DNA of 64,000 bases from Caprimulgus europaeus (GCA_907165065.1 OU015541.1:12701001-12765000); one strand, 5' to 3'; positions 23,201 to 35,751 are shown, numbered from the stretch's first letter. Program-made: numbers and translations. The notes: generated from the letters alone by a model not told the origin.

Positions 23201-25835
23201 GTTCATGGAAATGAACCTGAGGGTTTCACAGTATACAGAATTTCTCTCCAATTCAGCAACACCCTGAGCTGGAAACAGTTTGAGGGTGGTGGAGTGGATG
23301 TGTCACACAAGTTTGCCCTGTGGTGGTGGAAGCTTTCCTGTGGGGGAAATGGACAGTGAAAGCAAGAGGTTTATTTTCAGTATTTCTGTTGGGCTGAATC
23401 CAGAAAGCCAGACGATGCTCCTTCTGACAGATCAATGTGTTTTAACTGGCTTCAGCGAACCCATATGTACAGTCAAGGAGTTATGCTTCCCTTAAGTAAA
23501 TTCTCCTGATGTGAACTTCCAGTCTGAAAAAGCAGCTTAGCCACAGGACCTTCTTAGTGAGCACATCTGCTCTGCACACTTGTGCAGCATCACATCTGCC
23601 GTATCATTTAACAACCTGCAGAGCTCTGGGAGGAAAAAAAAAGGACAGGTTCATTTCTGGCTTGTACATTGGCAACAGAGTGAACTCAGGACAAGTTGTG
23701 ACTTGAAGCTACCTAAAAGAGCAACACTTTTGTTATCATGCAACTGGCTAGTTCTGCTGAGCAGCATATTGTGGGGAGGAGGATTGGCAGCAGAGAGAGC
23801 TGAGCCAGGACCTGAGCCTTAGGGACACGGTGGGAGGAAGGTCCTGCAGCTTTTGAGTAGAGGAGCAGTCTGCTTTGATCTTACCCAGTTGTTCATGTGC
23901 TGTTACCGTTTCTTTTTTTTGGAAGAAGCTTTTTGAGGAAAAAAAAACCCCAAACACAAAACCAAACAACAAATCTCAATTAAGAAACCTCCTTGTATTG
24001 CTGCCACTACTACCAGCACTCAAACTGTGTGCCTAAAGACCGACTTCTTGTTCATTTTTGCTTCCAACCCTCTTACTCTTTTCGGTACCATCTGGGTTGC
24101 TAACTTATTTTCTTTCAATATTCTTCATTACCATGTTTCTTGTGGCAGCAGTTGCTGATGTGCCAAGGCCAGAGCATTACTAGCACGTAGTAAGGATTGT
24201 GTCTGGCAGCAAAGTCTTAATCTTCTGCAGGCCACCAAAATCCCAGCCTCTCACGAGTGCTAGTCTGTGGCATCATCTCCTATTTTTATTTTTTTTTCCT
24301 CTTTCCATGCTCTAGTTATCCACTTCCATGGTTAGTCACCTTCTGCTTCATTCCTAAACCTCATACTTGCACTGTTGCTTCTGGCCAGCTGATGGCTAGA
24401 CCTCCTTCTATGTCCTCTGCACCCCAACTTGTCAGCCTTGTTGCCACTCCACATCTGTCTGTGGTGCCATTCTGCTCTGCCAGTGTCCTGTGGCTGCTGT
24501 CACACTGCAACAAGAGCCTTTGTTACAGCTTTGTGGCTCTGCCCTCAACTTTCTTTTTTCATGGTTTGTGGTCCCACAGCCTGTCTGCAGAACACACCTG
24601 GAGCTGAAGTGGTAAGTGGGTGGTCATACAATGTTCTGCATGCTCCAGAAAATGCAGGTATTACCTCTATCTGTTTGGCCATCTTATGACTGTTCTCCAC
24701 TGTCCTGGGCCAGCTACCTACCTCAGCAACATCTCAGCAGTTTCTGTGCCAGCTGTTCCTTCACCAAACCACACCAAATCTCCTACATGGGCTGTTGTGT
24801 CTTGGCTCTCCAGCTCATCAGTGTCTCTGGGCTGTTCCCTATGCTCTCCTTGCTCTCTAACTCCTTTTTCAAGACAATTGGTGAGGAGGAAGATGAAAGC
24901 TGCCACTACAAGAGCTGCAGGGTGGAACCCTGGGGCAGAGCTGGTGGGAGTGAGATGAGAAGTAGGCTCTGTTGTCTGTCCAAAGATATCAGAGGGTTTT
25001 TCATAGACCTGTTGCTTCTGCCTTCTTTTTTTAGTTGTGCACACACCAACATGCAAGTGCTCCAGTGTCATCATTTACTACTTAGCCAGGGATAAGGAAA
25101 GTATTTCTCTCCTCCTAGGCTACAACTGCCAACAGTTAGCCTTCAGGAACATAATGACCAGCCAGTGTGAAACTCTTAAAATTACCTCATAAATAACTCT
25201 TAATGCAGAGAGAACCAGGAGTTGCTGCTGCTCGTAGGTAAATTACTCACTGCCATTATGGAGCATTAAACCATGGCTAATATGGAGGTCTCCATAGGGG
25301 TTTCATTAAACACCAGAGGTTTCCTATAGATTTAACCACTGGGGAGCTACACAGCTCTTGCTGCTTGTCAGCTCTACCGTGTTAGAGGTAATGCACTTCT
25401 GCCCAGGAGTGCCAGCAATGCTAACGGCCAGGAAAGTGACTCTTAATGAAAAAAAAACAACCCCAAACCAACAAAAAGCAATCCCAACATTGTTAGGACT
25501 CAGTAGCAGAATGCTGTTTGTGCTGTTTGCAGTAGGATTTTTGGTGCCTGTACAATTTGGAAGTTGTTTCTTTTTGTGTGAAGGTATTAGGGGAATGCCA
25601 TTGAAAACGGGTCTCTTCCAGCCAGGGACCAGGGAAAGGGCAGCAGTGCAGAGTTGCCTGCCCTGCCACTGGTGGGGATTTCCAAAGCTCTGAAGTTAGC
25701 TTGCCTGGGAACCATGGGCTGTGGCATGGTCATTTGTGGACTGTGACAGACCAGAGCTACTGCAGGCACATCTACCTGGGTTACCTATCATACTCCCACA
25801 CTGTCTGGTAGATGCACCCTCTGGCAAGACACATC
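20235..25835. other. Unique non-coding sequence with low-complexity patches
   Basis: No gene recognised. It includes a G/T-rich patch at about 20775-20830, a short (CAAA)n run at about 21890-21909, and a more CpG-rich stretch at about 22200-22345. A 118-codon minus-strand frame at 24718-25074 ends near a possible donor but has no recognisable domain and is not called. Confidence 0.5.
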
Positions 25836-25841
25836 CTCATC
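25836..25841. repeat. Target-site duplication, left copy (CTCATC)
   Basis: The six bases CTCATC immediately left of the LTR at 25842 are repeated exactly at 26253-26258 on its right. Confidence 0.88.
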
Positions 25842-26252
25842 TGTCGCGACGGAGGGAAAACCCGGACGCTCAATATGAGTGATCAGCAAGCTCTGTTTAT
25901 TGATTACATATGTGCTCCTTATATACAGTGGTTAATTAAGCTCATGCATATTCTTAAAGACCTATACTGATTGGTTTATTAATTATCCTGGGAACGTCTT
26001 CTTTGTTATAACAGGTGGCTTTGCTCTGTTCACGTCCCAAGGACATCAACAGGATACTCCTACTTTGCGGTTACCAACTGAAGCTACTCCCTTCTTTTTC
26101 CCAGCTTATTATTGCTAAAGTTGTTTGACAAGTAAGTACCCTGGAGACTTCTGTTAATTTACCCTGACTTATGTCAAGGGCCTAAACTGGCTTATACCCT
26201 CGCTGCATCTGCTAAGCCTCTGATTGTACAACATCTCTAGTGATCTGCAACA
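25842..26252 (-). mobile_element. Solo LTR, ERVK-like, minus strand
   Basis: A 411-bp element with TG...CA ends, flanked by a perfect 6-bp target duplication, the length typical of class II (ERVK/beta-like) proviruses. On the minus strand the order is as expected for an LTR: U3, a TATATAAG box at 25919-25926, then AATAAA at 25896-25901, then the 3' end near the CGTCGCGACA terminus. No internal retroviral sequence lies beside it, so it is a solo LTR left by recombination between the two LTRs of a provirus. The intact duplication suggests it is not very old. The family assignment is inferred from the duplication length. Confidence 0.88.
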
Positions 26253-26258
26253 CTCATC
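26253..26258. repeat. Target-site duplication, right copy (CTCATC)
   Basis: Exact match to 25836-25841, directly after the terminal CA of the LTR. Confidence 0.88.
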
Positions 26259-27287
26259 TACACCTACATTGCCATGTGACTCCACTGACACAGATCTTCA
26301 GCCACCCAGACTCCTTCCACCCAACCATAGTCACTGAACAGTGTCAGAAGATGACCCAAGCTCCCTGTGATTAAGGGAGATAGTGACTGAGCCCATGCAT
26401 GGTCTAAATCACCCTTTGGAGACTGTCCAGCAGTTGTGGACTGAACTGCAATGATGACCCTGGGCACACCTTGGCTGGGCACTGAAGGTGTGTGGAGCAC
26501 CCTCAGCTCCTCAGACTGAAGCTGGGCCATGCAGCTTCCAGCACACAAGTGGTTCCTGTGCATTCGTGCTTGTAAGTCATACACACCCTCTTACAGCAAA
26601 GGCCAGGAGAACAGATGGTGCCTACCAGATGAGATTTGGGAAGGCTTAATGACCACCATGGAAGTGTTTATAGCTCCATCTTGTAAGAAACTTTTGGTAA
26701 GTAATTACCACCAGCATAGTGCTAACTGTATTTCTACAGTGTGTTTTTCCATTTCTTGACATCTTTTCTATTGTTTCTGTAATATACTCTATTTTAATAT
26801 TAAAATATTTAAATCAAAATTTATTTCTTAATGCCTTCAGTACTCGTGTTAAGCTGAAGGTATGTCCTTTTGGCACTCTAGTAAAATTGTAGTTATTCTC
26901 AAAGTTATTGTAGCTGTCATTCATGTGTAATTAATGTGACTGCACCACTGGTGACTCCACTGACACTAATTAGAGGTGTGAACAGGAATTCACACCCAGT
27001 GATGTTCCCTGTTAGGTCTCCTTTTCTACCATTCCAACCCACTGTTTCAGCTAACAGTGAGTGGGCAACTGCAAAATAACCACACAAAGGTGGACTGGTG
27101 GCTCAGTGAACACTGCATCCATGGGAAAACTAATTTTTCTTCTGTACAGTTGATACCTGATGAAAGTCACACTGATGTGATGGGCTGACCCACTGTGCAC
27201 TGCCCAGAAAGCTCAATGTGAAAAGGGGAGAGCTCTTGTGTTGCCAACAGAGTCTGGAAGTGATGCAGCTGTACCTGGCTTTCTGTG
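26259..27287. other. Unique non-coding sequence
   Basis: No gene or repeat recognised. The part at about 26755-26950 is AT-rich and non-repetitive. Confidence 0.5.
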
Positions 27288-27543
27288 TGTCCTGGTTTTT
27301 AGCTGGGCCAGAGCTGGTTTCTTTTGAGTACCCAGAACAGCGCTGGGGTTTAGGTTCAGCTGGGATTGGTTAGGAGAGAAACGCTGAGACCATACCGATG
27401 TTTTCATTTGTCACTGGAAGTTGAAGGACTTTGTGTTTTGTCAGTCTACAAGTGCAAGATCTCAGGGGGTGAGGAATATTGCAGTGGATCAGCTCCATGG
27501 GCATTTGGCTCTGCCAAGGGGCTGTTCCATCTCCTGTCCCCCA
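27288..27543 (+). mobile_element. Partial LTR, ERVL-like TGTCCTGG family, plus strand
   Basis: Starts TGTCCTGGTTTTTAGCTGGG and runs through ACCGATGTTTTCATTTGTCA and GGACTTTGTGTTTTG to GGGGCTGTTCCATCTCCTG, collinear with the first ~260 bp of the LTRs at 52257 and 53847 (which are on the opposite strand). The remainder of the LTR is not recognisable; a large AAT array begins about 65 bp further on. It is an incomplete fossil. Confidence 0.88.
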
Positions 27544-27607
27544 CCCACTTCTCCCTCAGCAGGATGAAAATGATGCTCACTGAGTCTGGAGCAAACCCAA
27601 TCTTATA

Positions 27608-27994
<387 letters not shown>

Positions 27995-28071
27995 TCATAG
28001 ATCTGAAGGGAGAGGATAGAGGGGAAAATAATTAACTGTGCAACAGAATAATCAAGAATTTTAATCCTTAC

Positions 28072-28254
28072 CTGCAGCTGGGCTGTGTTTGCTGATACAG
28101 GGAGGAGAACATGGCTCAGTTTAGCCAGTCCCACAGCATCCTGCTGAGTCCTGCCTGAGATCTTGTCCTCTGGGTCCATTCGTCTGTGCTGCTCTGGGCA
28201 GGATCTGACCTGGTGCTACCACTTCTAGGTCATTTTTTTTCCTGCTGTGGCACA
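28072..28254 (-). other. Exon-like segment, minus strand
   Basis: On the minus strand an acceptor (TTTCATACCTTAG) precedes 183 bp ending CTGCAG|GTAAGG. Parts of two frames are open, but neither gives a recognised protein, and the segment lies next to the large AAT array. A lncRNA exon or a pseudo-exon. Confidence 0.1.
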
Positions 28255-30299
28255 CTAAGGTATGAAACAGGTAAAGAGAGTGTGTAGAAATATTGCAAGT
28301 CATCAAAAATATTTTATTCTGGTATCTGCATAATGCTGAGTCTGCCCTGGTAAGGTTATTGCAGTCAATAACTGATGAAACAGCATTCAGTGGCCAGTTA
28401 TTTTAAAGTGCTCCCAATCTTGTTTGCTTGTGATAAAGAGGATAAGTAGAGAAATGCACATATTCACATCCACACGAAAGCCAAAATCACATGTGGCAGA
28501 GATAGTCAGAAACAATAAAGTCCAAGATTGAAAAATGAAAGAGAAGGATAAAGCCTTGTGGTTTAATATGAAGGAAAATATATGACAGAATTTTTCATCT
28601 CTGACCACGTTTGCTGCAAAGTAATAAGATACGTTGGATCTGAATGGAGAAGATAAGAGACTGGGATTAAAAAAAACAAGCTTTGGTACAACAATCATGG
28701 GAGTTACATTATTGCCTTGTTTTTGTGACTACAGGCACAGAAACACAGTGGAAAGATGTAGCTGCAGGGAAAACTCCAGCTGCCGCCAGGCTGGGCTGCA
28801 AACACTCGGGGTACGCTTGTAAAAGCCTGAATGCTCGAGGTATTTCCTCTTGTAAAACCATCAGAATCACGCTGCCTGTGGATAAATTGAATGCCTTGAA
28901 ACACTGGCTGCAGCTTAGAGTTTTGAGTGAAAATGTTGGGAAATTGGGGTCTCCTAAAGCAAACTGGTAACACCAGTTTGTGCCAGAACTGAGATCATGT
29001 AACATCAAAGACCGAAGGATGCTCACAAGGTGACCACCTCCTTTGCCACCACAGAGACGCAGTGTCCCAGCCTCAGCCCTCCCACTCAGTTCCATTTTGG
29101 AGACCTGTGAAGGGTTTAAAGGTTTCTTTGTCCCTGTTTCAAAGGCAGGGAAATAAAAATCAAGCCAGAATGGTGTTTTCAAGCGCAGGAGCGAGCTGCT
29201 GAGTTCCTGACTTTGTGTGCAGTTTCCCAAACAAGTAGGCTGATTTTCCAACATGCTGAGCAGCTTCTGAAGCCAAATGAAATTTCACCTGGAGACACAG
29301 CTGGGTCACTAGTGTGAAAAGGGCTTGGGATGAAAGGCACAGCATGGAAGTTTCTGTTGCATGGTTGCTTTGACTCTATAGACTTCCAGACATCCCCTGA
29401 AGCTTGAGCAAGTCTCAGGCTGCAGGTATTGGACAGCATCACTGGGCTTCTTGGATCTCATCCATCCCAATTCTGAAATTTTAAAGAAGCTGAGTGTTCC
29501 TCCCATTATTATTTGTTGTCCTAGCTGTCCTGCACTCCTAGGACATGAGTTTCTATTTATCTGTGCTTCTTACCTGTCTGACACACAGATAGTGTGCCCC
29601 TCTCCTGGCCACCCTCTGAGCTGCTCTTTGCTCACCATGCCCAAGGAGATATCAAGCAGAAATACCAAGTCCAGCTCTCAGAGCACCAGGGAGGTTCAGA
29701 CTTGCAGCCAAACATTTGGCTTTTAACTCTTTTTTGGTAGCAGGTCAGACAAGTCGTTGGCCAAAATTTCCATGCTCAGTCCATCCCAGTTTGGGTGATG
29801 TTTGAATCCTGAGGCAATGTCCATCTATGCTGTTAATGAATTCCTGGTGTGGTCCTGCTGCCCACTGTCCTCACACTGTTCTCCAGTGCACACCTGATTG
29901 CCAGGTCCATGTACCTCTCCTTCCTACCACACTCACTGCTAAAAGTGACCTGGAGATACTGTTTTCCATTTATCACGACACATCCACATCTCCCTGGGTA
30001 GGACATTTACTGAAAGCACCACAAATTCAGGTATCTCAGTTCCAATCCACTGAAGCTGAAGGTATTTTTTCCTGTGAAGTGCTCTTTCTATGACATCAAA
30101 ATATTTAATTTCTGTGTCTTAAAATTTTATTTCCAAAATGGATTCTTTTGAAATGCCAGTTCAAGAAAAAAGCTCGACATTCCATTGTAGATCACTTCAA
30201 TATTATCAGATTGCTTCTTTTGTAAAACAAAGTTTCGTGAGCTTGACAAGCATGTTTACATTTAAATAGCTTCTTTTGCTTTGAGATTTCTTTTGTGAC
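28255..30299. other. Unique non-coding sequence
   Basis: No gene recognised. Several overlapping frames at about 28700-29250, including a minus-strand one of 181 codons, show no domain and are not bounded by convincing splice sites. Confidence 0.5.
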
Positions 30300-30300
30300 A

Positions 30301-30387
<87 letters not shown>
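30300..30387. repeat. AAT microsatellite, about 29 units
   Basis: An uninterrupted (AAT)n run of about 85 bp, followed by AAATAAAATCCCCC. The poly-Tyr minus-strand frame across it is an artefact. Confidence 0.98.
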
Positions 30388-30391
<4 letters not shown>

Positions 30392-31142
30392 ATCCCCCAA
30401 TCCCATGGGTTCTATTTAAGACCTGCTGTTATATGCACATAAAAAAAAAAAAGAAAGAAAGAAATCCAACCAAAAGGTGTCATGAACCAGAATGTGTTTT
30501 ATTCACCCTGACAAAAATTGCAACTTTAACAATGCCTGTGAGGAATGGGGAACTGGAGAGAATTTTTCAAGCACTTTGTTGTGCCGAGGAACTGTGCACT
30601 CATCAGTTATTCCTGCTACAGCTCAAGATTTTCTGAAGTAGAGAGATTTAAAGAGTTTTCAATAAAACTCAGAACCAAAAGTTATCACATTTTAATGCTG
30701 AATATGAGGCAAAGACCAGGTTCTCTGAAAGTTTAACAGAAATTTCTGATTTGTGTGTGCCTTTGGGAGTGTATCGGATCCAGCCTGTGTGATTTTTACA
30801 TTGAAGTTCTCAAAAAGGACTTTAAAGTCCCTTAAAACACTGTTGGCTGCTATTATACTTGGAGAGCCAAGAGACAAACAAATAAACAAAAAATGAACAA
30901 AGTGGGTAGAGCTGGTACTGGAAATTTTACACCTGGCACTCAAAAGTCAGATCTGGAGGGCACAAGTTTAGGGCAAAGCTGCCTGGTGTGTTCTCAGGTG
31001 ATCATGCAGATTGGGGTCTTCAGTCTGTAAATATCACATGTACAAAGATTTGCCTGCTAGAAAACTTGGGTTTGGAGCACCAAAGTTATATATTCACACA
31101 CAATCATAAATCAGATTCTCCTTCCTTCAAAGACTGGACACT
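30388..31142. other. Unique non-coding sequence
   Basis: Nothing recognised apart from a short A-rich (AAAG)n patch at about 30441-30463. Confidence 0.5.
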
Positions 31143-31625
31143 AAGTTCAAGAAGGACAGGGAGCTGCTTGAGAGAGTCCAGCACAGAGCCACCAAGATGA
31201 TGAAGGGAGTGGAACATCTCCCTGATGAGGAAAGGCTGAGGGAGCTGGGGCTCTTTAGCTTGGAGAAGAGGAGTCTGAGGGGTGGCCTCATTAATGTTTA
31301 TAAATATCTGAAGGGTGAGTGTCAGGAGGATGGAGCCAGGCTCTTCTCAGTGGTGTCCAATGATAGGACAAGGGGCAATGGGTGTGAGCTGGAACACAGG
31401 AGGTTCCGCTTAAATTTGAGAAGAAACTTCTTTACTGTGAGGGTGCCAGAGCCCTGGGACAGGCTGCCCAGGGAGGGTGTGGAGTCTCCTTCTCTGGAGA
31501 CATTCAAGACCCGCCTGGACGCCTTCCTGTGTGATCTCATCTGGGTGTTCCTGCTCCAGCAGGGGGTTGGACTGGATGATCTTTCGAGGTCCCTTCCAGT
31601 CCCTTACAGTCTGTGATTCTGTAAA
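31143..31625 (+). mobile_element. CR1 LINE, 5'-truncated 3' fragment
   Basis: Starts in ORF2 at the [19 protein letters not shown] segment. From 31197 the frame is open for 139 codons, reading [40 protein letters not shown] and [20 protein letters not shown] into the 3' UTR. The 3' part has TTGGACTGGATGATCTTTCG and ends TCTGTGATTCTGTA. The long open frame and close match to the copy at 3626 mark it as one of the younger CR1 fragments here. The reverse transcriptase catalytic and endonuclease regions are missing. Confidence 0.95.
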
Positions 31626-31767
31626 CATCTTGACATCACACAAGATATTCTAAATATGTGGAAATACAAATGTATATTACATATACTGAAATGTGTATTT
31701 TTGTATTGCACAAAACACTGATAGTTTTGTAAAATTTTAAATATATGTTCATTAAACTGTTTTGCAG

Positions 31768-31869
31768 GTGAATTTTGTGAAGACTGAGAAGCATCTTGTT
31801 CACACAAAGGAGGACTGGATAACATATCTTAACCAGGCTGGAGATTTCACAGGGTCTGCTCTCTCGTCT
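31768..31869 (+). other. Candidate coding exon (unidentified protein), phase 0-0
   Basis: An acceptor (AAACTGTTTTGCAG) precedes exactly 102 bp ending at TCGTCT|GTAAGT. Two frames stop early; the third is open from end to end for 34 codons (VNFVKTEKHLVHTKEDW then ITYLNQAGDFTGSALSS). The mixed charged and hydrophobic composition is protein-like, but I do not recognise the family. The next exon-like segment, 300 bp downstream, starts in the same phase. It lies only ~140 bp after a CR1 end, which is tolerated in introns. Confidence is limited because pseudo-exons of this quality arise by chance. Confidence 0.27.
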
Positions 31870-32168
31870 GTAAGTAAAACTAAATACCTGGGCTGTCATT
31901 CCTTCAGCTAATCCTTCTGACTTCAAAGAAGACTTTTATTATTATAAATACCTCTGCAAATGGATTTTGCCAGGGAAGCAGGAAAGTGCAGCCATTTGGG
32001 TTTTTGATTCCACAGGGAATCAGAATGAAGGAGAAATGAAGATGTGGAGGAGGGACCACAAGATGCATCGCTGGGTAAAGTCCTGGCTAAGTCAGTGCCA
32101 GCTCTGAGTGTGACAAGCTGGGTTTTGCTATTGTTGATTTGAGCTCATTTGTTTTCTTATCTAAACAG

Positions 32169-32228
32169 GTTTCTGACTTAGTCTCACCTGGGCTACAACT
32201 GCTCCCAGAGGAGGGGCGAACATCAATG
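32169..32228 (+). other. Candidate coding exon (unidentified protein), phase 0-0
   Basis: Sixty bases between an acceptor (TTTTCTTATCTAAACAG) and a donor (ATG|GTAAAT), reading VSDLVSPGLQLLPEEGRTSM in the phase set by the candidate exon at 31768-31869. The 300-bp gap would be a short intron. Both segments are multiples of three, so both could be skipped or included without a frame change. No domain is recognised, and the donor is only moderate. Confidence 0.22.
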
Positions 32229-34194
32229 GTAAATAGAGATTATTTTTAGCCAAATTCTGGATATACCTGAGTTTTCACTTTCTCAGCACATTTTATTCAA
32301 TTTTATTAGGTCATTTAGCAAATAATTTTAATTTTCTGCTTAGATCTGAATTTCTGAAAGTAATGTACTGTTGTACAGTTAATGAGTCTGCTAATAAGCT
32401 CCAAGAAAATGTGATTTGCAAATCATTCCAGGACATAACTGTCACTCAGACCCTATGCCAATTAGCATAACCATTAGCAACTATCCCTAAGAGGTCCTTG
32501 AAATTTAAATGAGATTTCCTAAGATCCCTTTTACTAGGGAGGTTGAAGATTCTGCCTCATATGGAAAAGGCAGCCTGGTAAAAAGCAATAATTCATTAAA
32601 GACAAAGTATATCTTTAGATGTAAATTCCCACCTGGGTTCTGAGCAGCAGCAATCTCTCTTTGCCCTCACCATGATGTGAAGGGTTGCCCTGGCTGACTG
32701 GGTGCTTGAGCAGCAAAGAGTTGCTGCTGAGACACTGAGACAGCAACAAAATGAGTGGCTTTTTATTGCAAACAAGGAAAACATGTTAGCATTGAGGGGG
32801 GGGTGTGTTTAGGGAACAATATTTTACCCACTAGGTAAGTTCTTGGTGGATTTACTGACTTGGTGGACTCAGTTTTCTTGAAAAATATGCTGCATAAAGG
32901 TTCTGTGAGGTCTTGGCCAACACTGTAGTGCTCTCGGATGCTGCAGGAGCCAGAGCTCCTCTGGGTGCAGGTGAATTTCAGCTGCCTGCCATCCCCACTG
33001 GACATCTGTCCTGAATGTTTCTCTGCACAGGTCCCTCAAGAGAAAGCACTTGCATTAACACTTGGCTTTTCTTGATCTTTCCCTCTCCCAGCTCTTGGTT
33101 CTTTTCAGTACCAACTTGGTTTGTTTTAGGAACAAACTGAGCTCCATGGCTTTTTTTGGGGGGATAACAACCTCACAGAGATCTCTCCAGAACGTTGCAG
33201 AGGTGTCTTCCCACAGGTGAAGTTTTAGCCAGGCTATCAGGCAAACCCAGCACTTCAGATGAAATGCAAAAGCTTCTGACTCAGGAGGAGACTGCGGTGG
33301 CTCAGGGGTATAAAATAAAAACATGCCATTAAAGACCTAGCAGGGGTATTAGCTTAATCTCTCCCCTTTTAATCTTGCTTCATCTCATATACAAAATGAG
33401 AACCCAGCTAGCTTGGTGGTCTGTCAGGAACCTCCATAGCCAGAGCCACCTCATGGGGTGATGTCCTTGAGCCATCACCTTCCATCCCTGGCAGCTCCCC
33501 ACGATGCAGGGAACAGCCTTTGGTGCAGGATGTGAACCCCAAAGCTGCACACCTCTTCTTGTGTCTGTACATACATGTAGATCAGTGAACTGCTGCATCC
33601 ACATGGTCCATGAGGATGCAGCCCAAAGCTGGCATTCACAAATTTGATAAACATGAATTTGAAACCTAACACTTGGGAAAGTGGTGCAGGAAGGTGTTTG
33701 TGGCTGGAGGATGGAGCTTGGAGGTGAGGTCGAAGGGGAATCTTCACCTAATTGTCAGACTCACTCTGTCCTGCTTTTAACTGAGCAGGTGAACATGAAA
33801 CACAGGATTAAATAAAGCAAAGATCTAGCAACTGATAGGAGTCATCTAGGAGAGTTTAAGATAGCCAGGAGAACGGACAAAGCATGTCACGTGCTAAGGT
33901 AAAAGAGGGGATAAAGTTTGGCATGATCAAGGAACTGCCTCAGAAAATGGTGTTAGGAATTAATGGCACAGTAAAACTGAGCATTAGGCTGAGGAAAAGC
34001 CTTTGGTGTCCTGTGAAGGGCTGTTTCCTTAGCCATCTCCAGAGGGATACCCCACCATCGCCTGCCCATGCTCCCGTCAGCTGGACTAGAGTTCCCCCAT
34101 CACCCCCTCTCAGGAGCACTGGTGGGTTGGTTTCCTCAGATCCCACCTGCTAATGACTTGCCAGTTGATTTGTTTCCCTGTTTTCTTTTGTTTT

Positions 34195-34335
34195 GAAGCA
34201 ACACTGAGGGCATTTAAGATGTCCGCAAAGACAATATCATGCAAAAGACACCAGCCGATTATGATGGCGATTATTAATAGTAACATCAAGCAGCATCTGG
34301 GACCTGATTGATTAAAGATGACTGGTTGGTCCAGG
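34195..34335. promoter_or_regulatory. Possible conserved non-coding element
   Basis: Compact non-repeat block with CGATTATGATGGCGATTATT near 34257 and CTGATTGATTAAAGATG near 34304, with GATTA/TGATTG-type homeodomain cores. The texture resembles deeply conserved vertebrate enhancers. This is inference only. Confidence 0.2.
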
Positions 34336-35408
34336 AGGTCTTGGAGAACTTTCCAAGGTTGTTTTTGCCTCTTCTGATGGAGCCCCAGCAGCTGTCACCA
34401 GGACGTGGCAGGTTTGCACAGCCGGGTCCCACTGACCCATTTCATGTCTCGCCAAGACTCTGCTGGGCAGGCACAATCCTCCCAGCGCTGTCAGTGAGCA
34501 GCTGTATCTCAAAGGATGCTACAGCTCAGGCTTGTCAAAGCTTGATTAATACCAGAGCTCCTTATTTAATAAGAAGACCCTGTGGAAAATCCTGTTTTCT
34601 GTGGCAAACCTAGGACAGGTTCTTAAACCATTCCCACCTCAGGCCTTGGTATGTGGTTATAGTTTTCTTTGCCATGTTGCCCGTTGGTAGATGATCATTT
34701 GCCATCTTTTTTCTCTTGATAGGAAAAGCCAAGGGCATATAAATAATATTTTAATGCAAGAGACCAGGTACAGATTTTTTTGGTATTTGCCCTTAATTGC
34801 CTTCTCAGTTTTTGTTAGACAAGAAAGGATATTAACGGGATTGCTCAATGGCCAATTAGTTTTAAAGGTCTTTAGTTCCATTACTTATCTGGAATAATTT
34901 GTAATCTTCCTTTGACAAAGGCAGTTGAGGAATCCTTTTTGATAATAACACTAAATCAGGCTGCTAGAGCACATACCGATTAACATATACAAGGGATGTT
35001 ACACCAAACAGAAATTCAATTTAACAGATCTCACGGCTCCAACCATATCCCAATTATATTAATATCCTTCTGCAGACTTCTCTGTTTTACCCTCTTATCC
35101 CCATCTTCAGAGGTCTCAGCATGAATTTATCATGTTTCCTTTTGCTCTTGCTCATATGCAGCCAAATCACTACTCACCATTTTTTTTCCATAATGTTCTT
35201 TCATCTCTTCTTTCTTTACTGATCCCTCATGATGCTGCTGCTGGCTACGGAGGTGAAGGGGGCTGTGTTACCAGGAAAGTGGAAGAAGGCATGTGCACAC
35301 ATATCTTAGGGACAGGAGATGATAAATGCACTGACTTTGGTGTTGGTCAGTCATTTAGGGTCTGGAAACTGCACTAGTTGAACAAGATTATTTCAGTAAA
35401 GGACTTAC

Positions 35409-35507
35409 CCTTCCATCTCCAACTCAACTGGGGCTCAGCATCCTGGGGAGAGGTGGCAGCCCCTGGATCTCAGGCCAAGGCACTGGGAGGGCTGGTGGGT
35501 TATTCTG
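35409..35507 (-). other. Exon-like segment, minus strand
   Basis: On the minus strand the acceptor is strong (GTTTCTTCTATTCTGCTCAAGCAG) and the donor near-perfect (GAAGG|GTAAGTCC), bracketing 99 bp. No frame is open throughout; the longest reads QNNPPALPVPWPEIQGLPPL before stopping near the donor. This suits a non-coding RNA exon or a pseudo-exon rather than coding sequence. Confidence 0.15.
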
Positions 35508-35751
35508 CTGCTTGAGCAGAATAGAAGAAACTTAAGTGCAGACCCAATCACACCCAGACAAGGCAGCAGCTATTTCCTCAAGCCCTTCCCCATGCTGGGA
35601 TCTATCAGATCTTGGGCATTTGCCAGCTGCCAGATTTCTTTCCCAGTTTTAAACAATTAGAAAGGCAGATGGAAACTTGTAAAAGGGTCTTTTAAAAGAA
35701 CTATAATATCACTGCCCCTGCTATAATGCAAATAGGAATATACATATATAA

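Noticed and set aside
24718-25074. 118-codon minus-strand frame ending near a donor-like GTAGGT
   Set aside because: No recognisable domain and no convincing upstream acceptor or promoter; its length alone is within chance.
30206-30406. Minus-strand frame with a long tyrosine run
   Set aside because: Produced by the AAT microsatellite.
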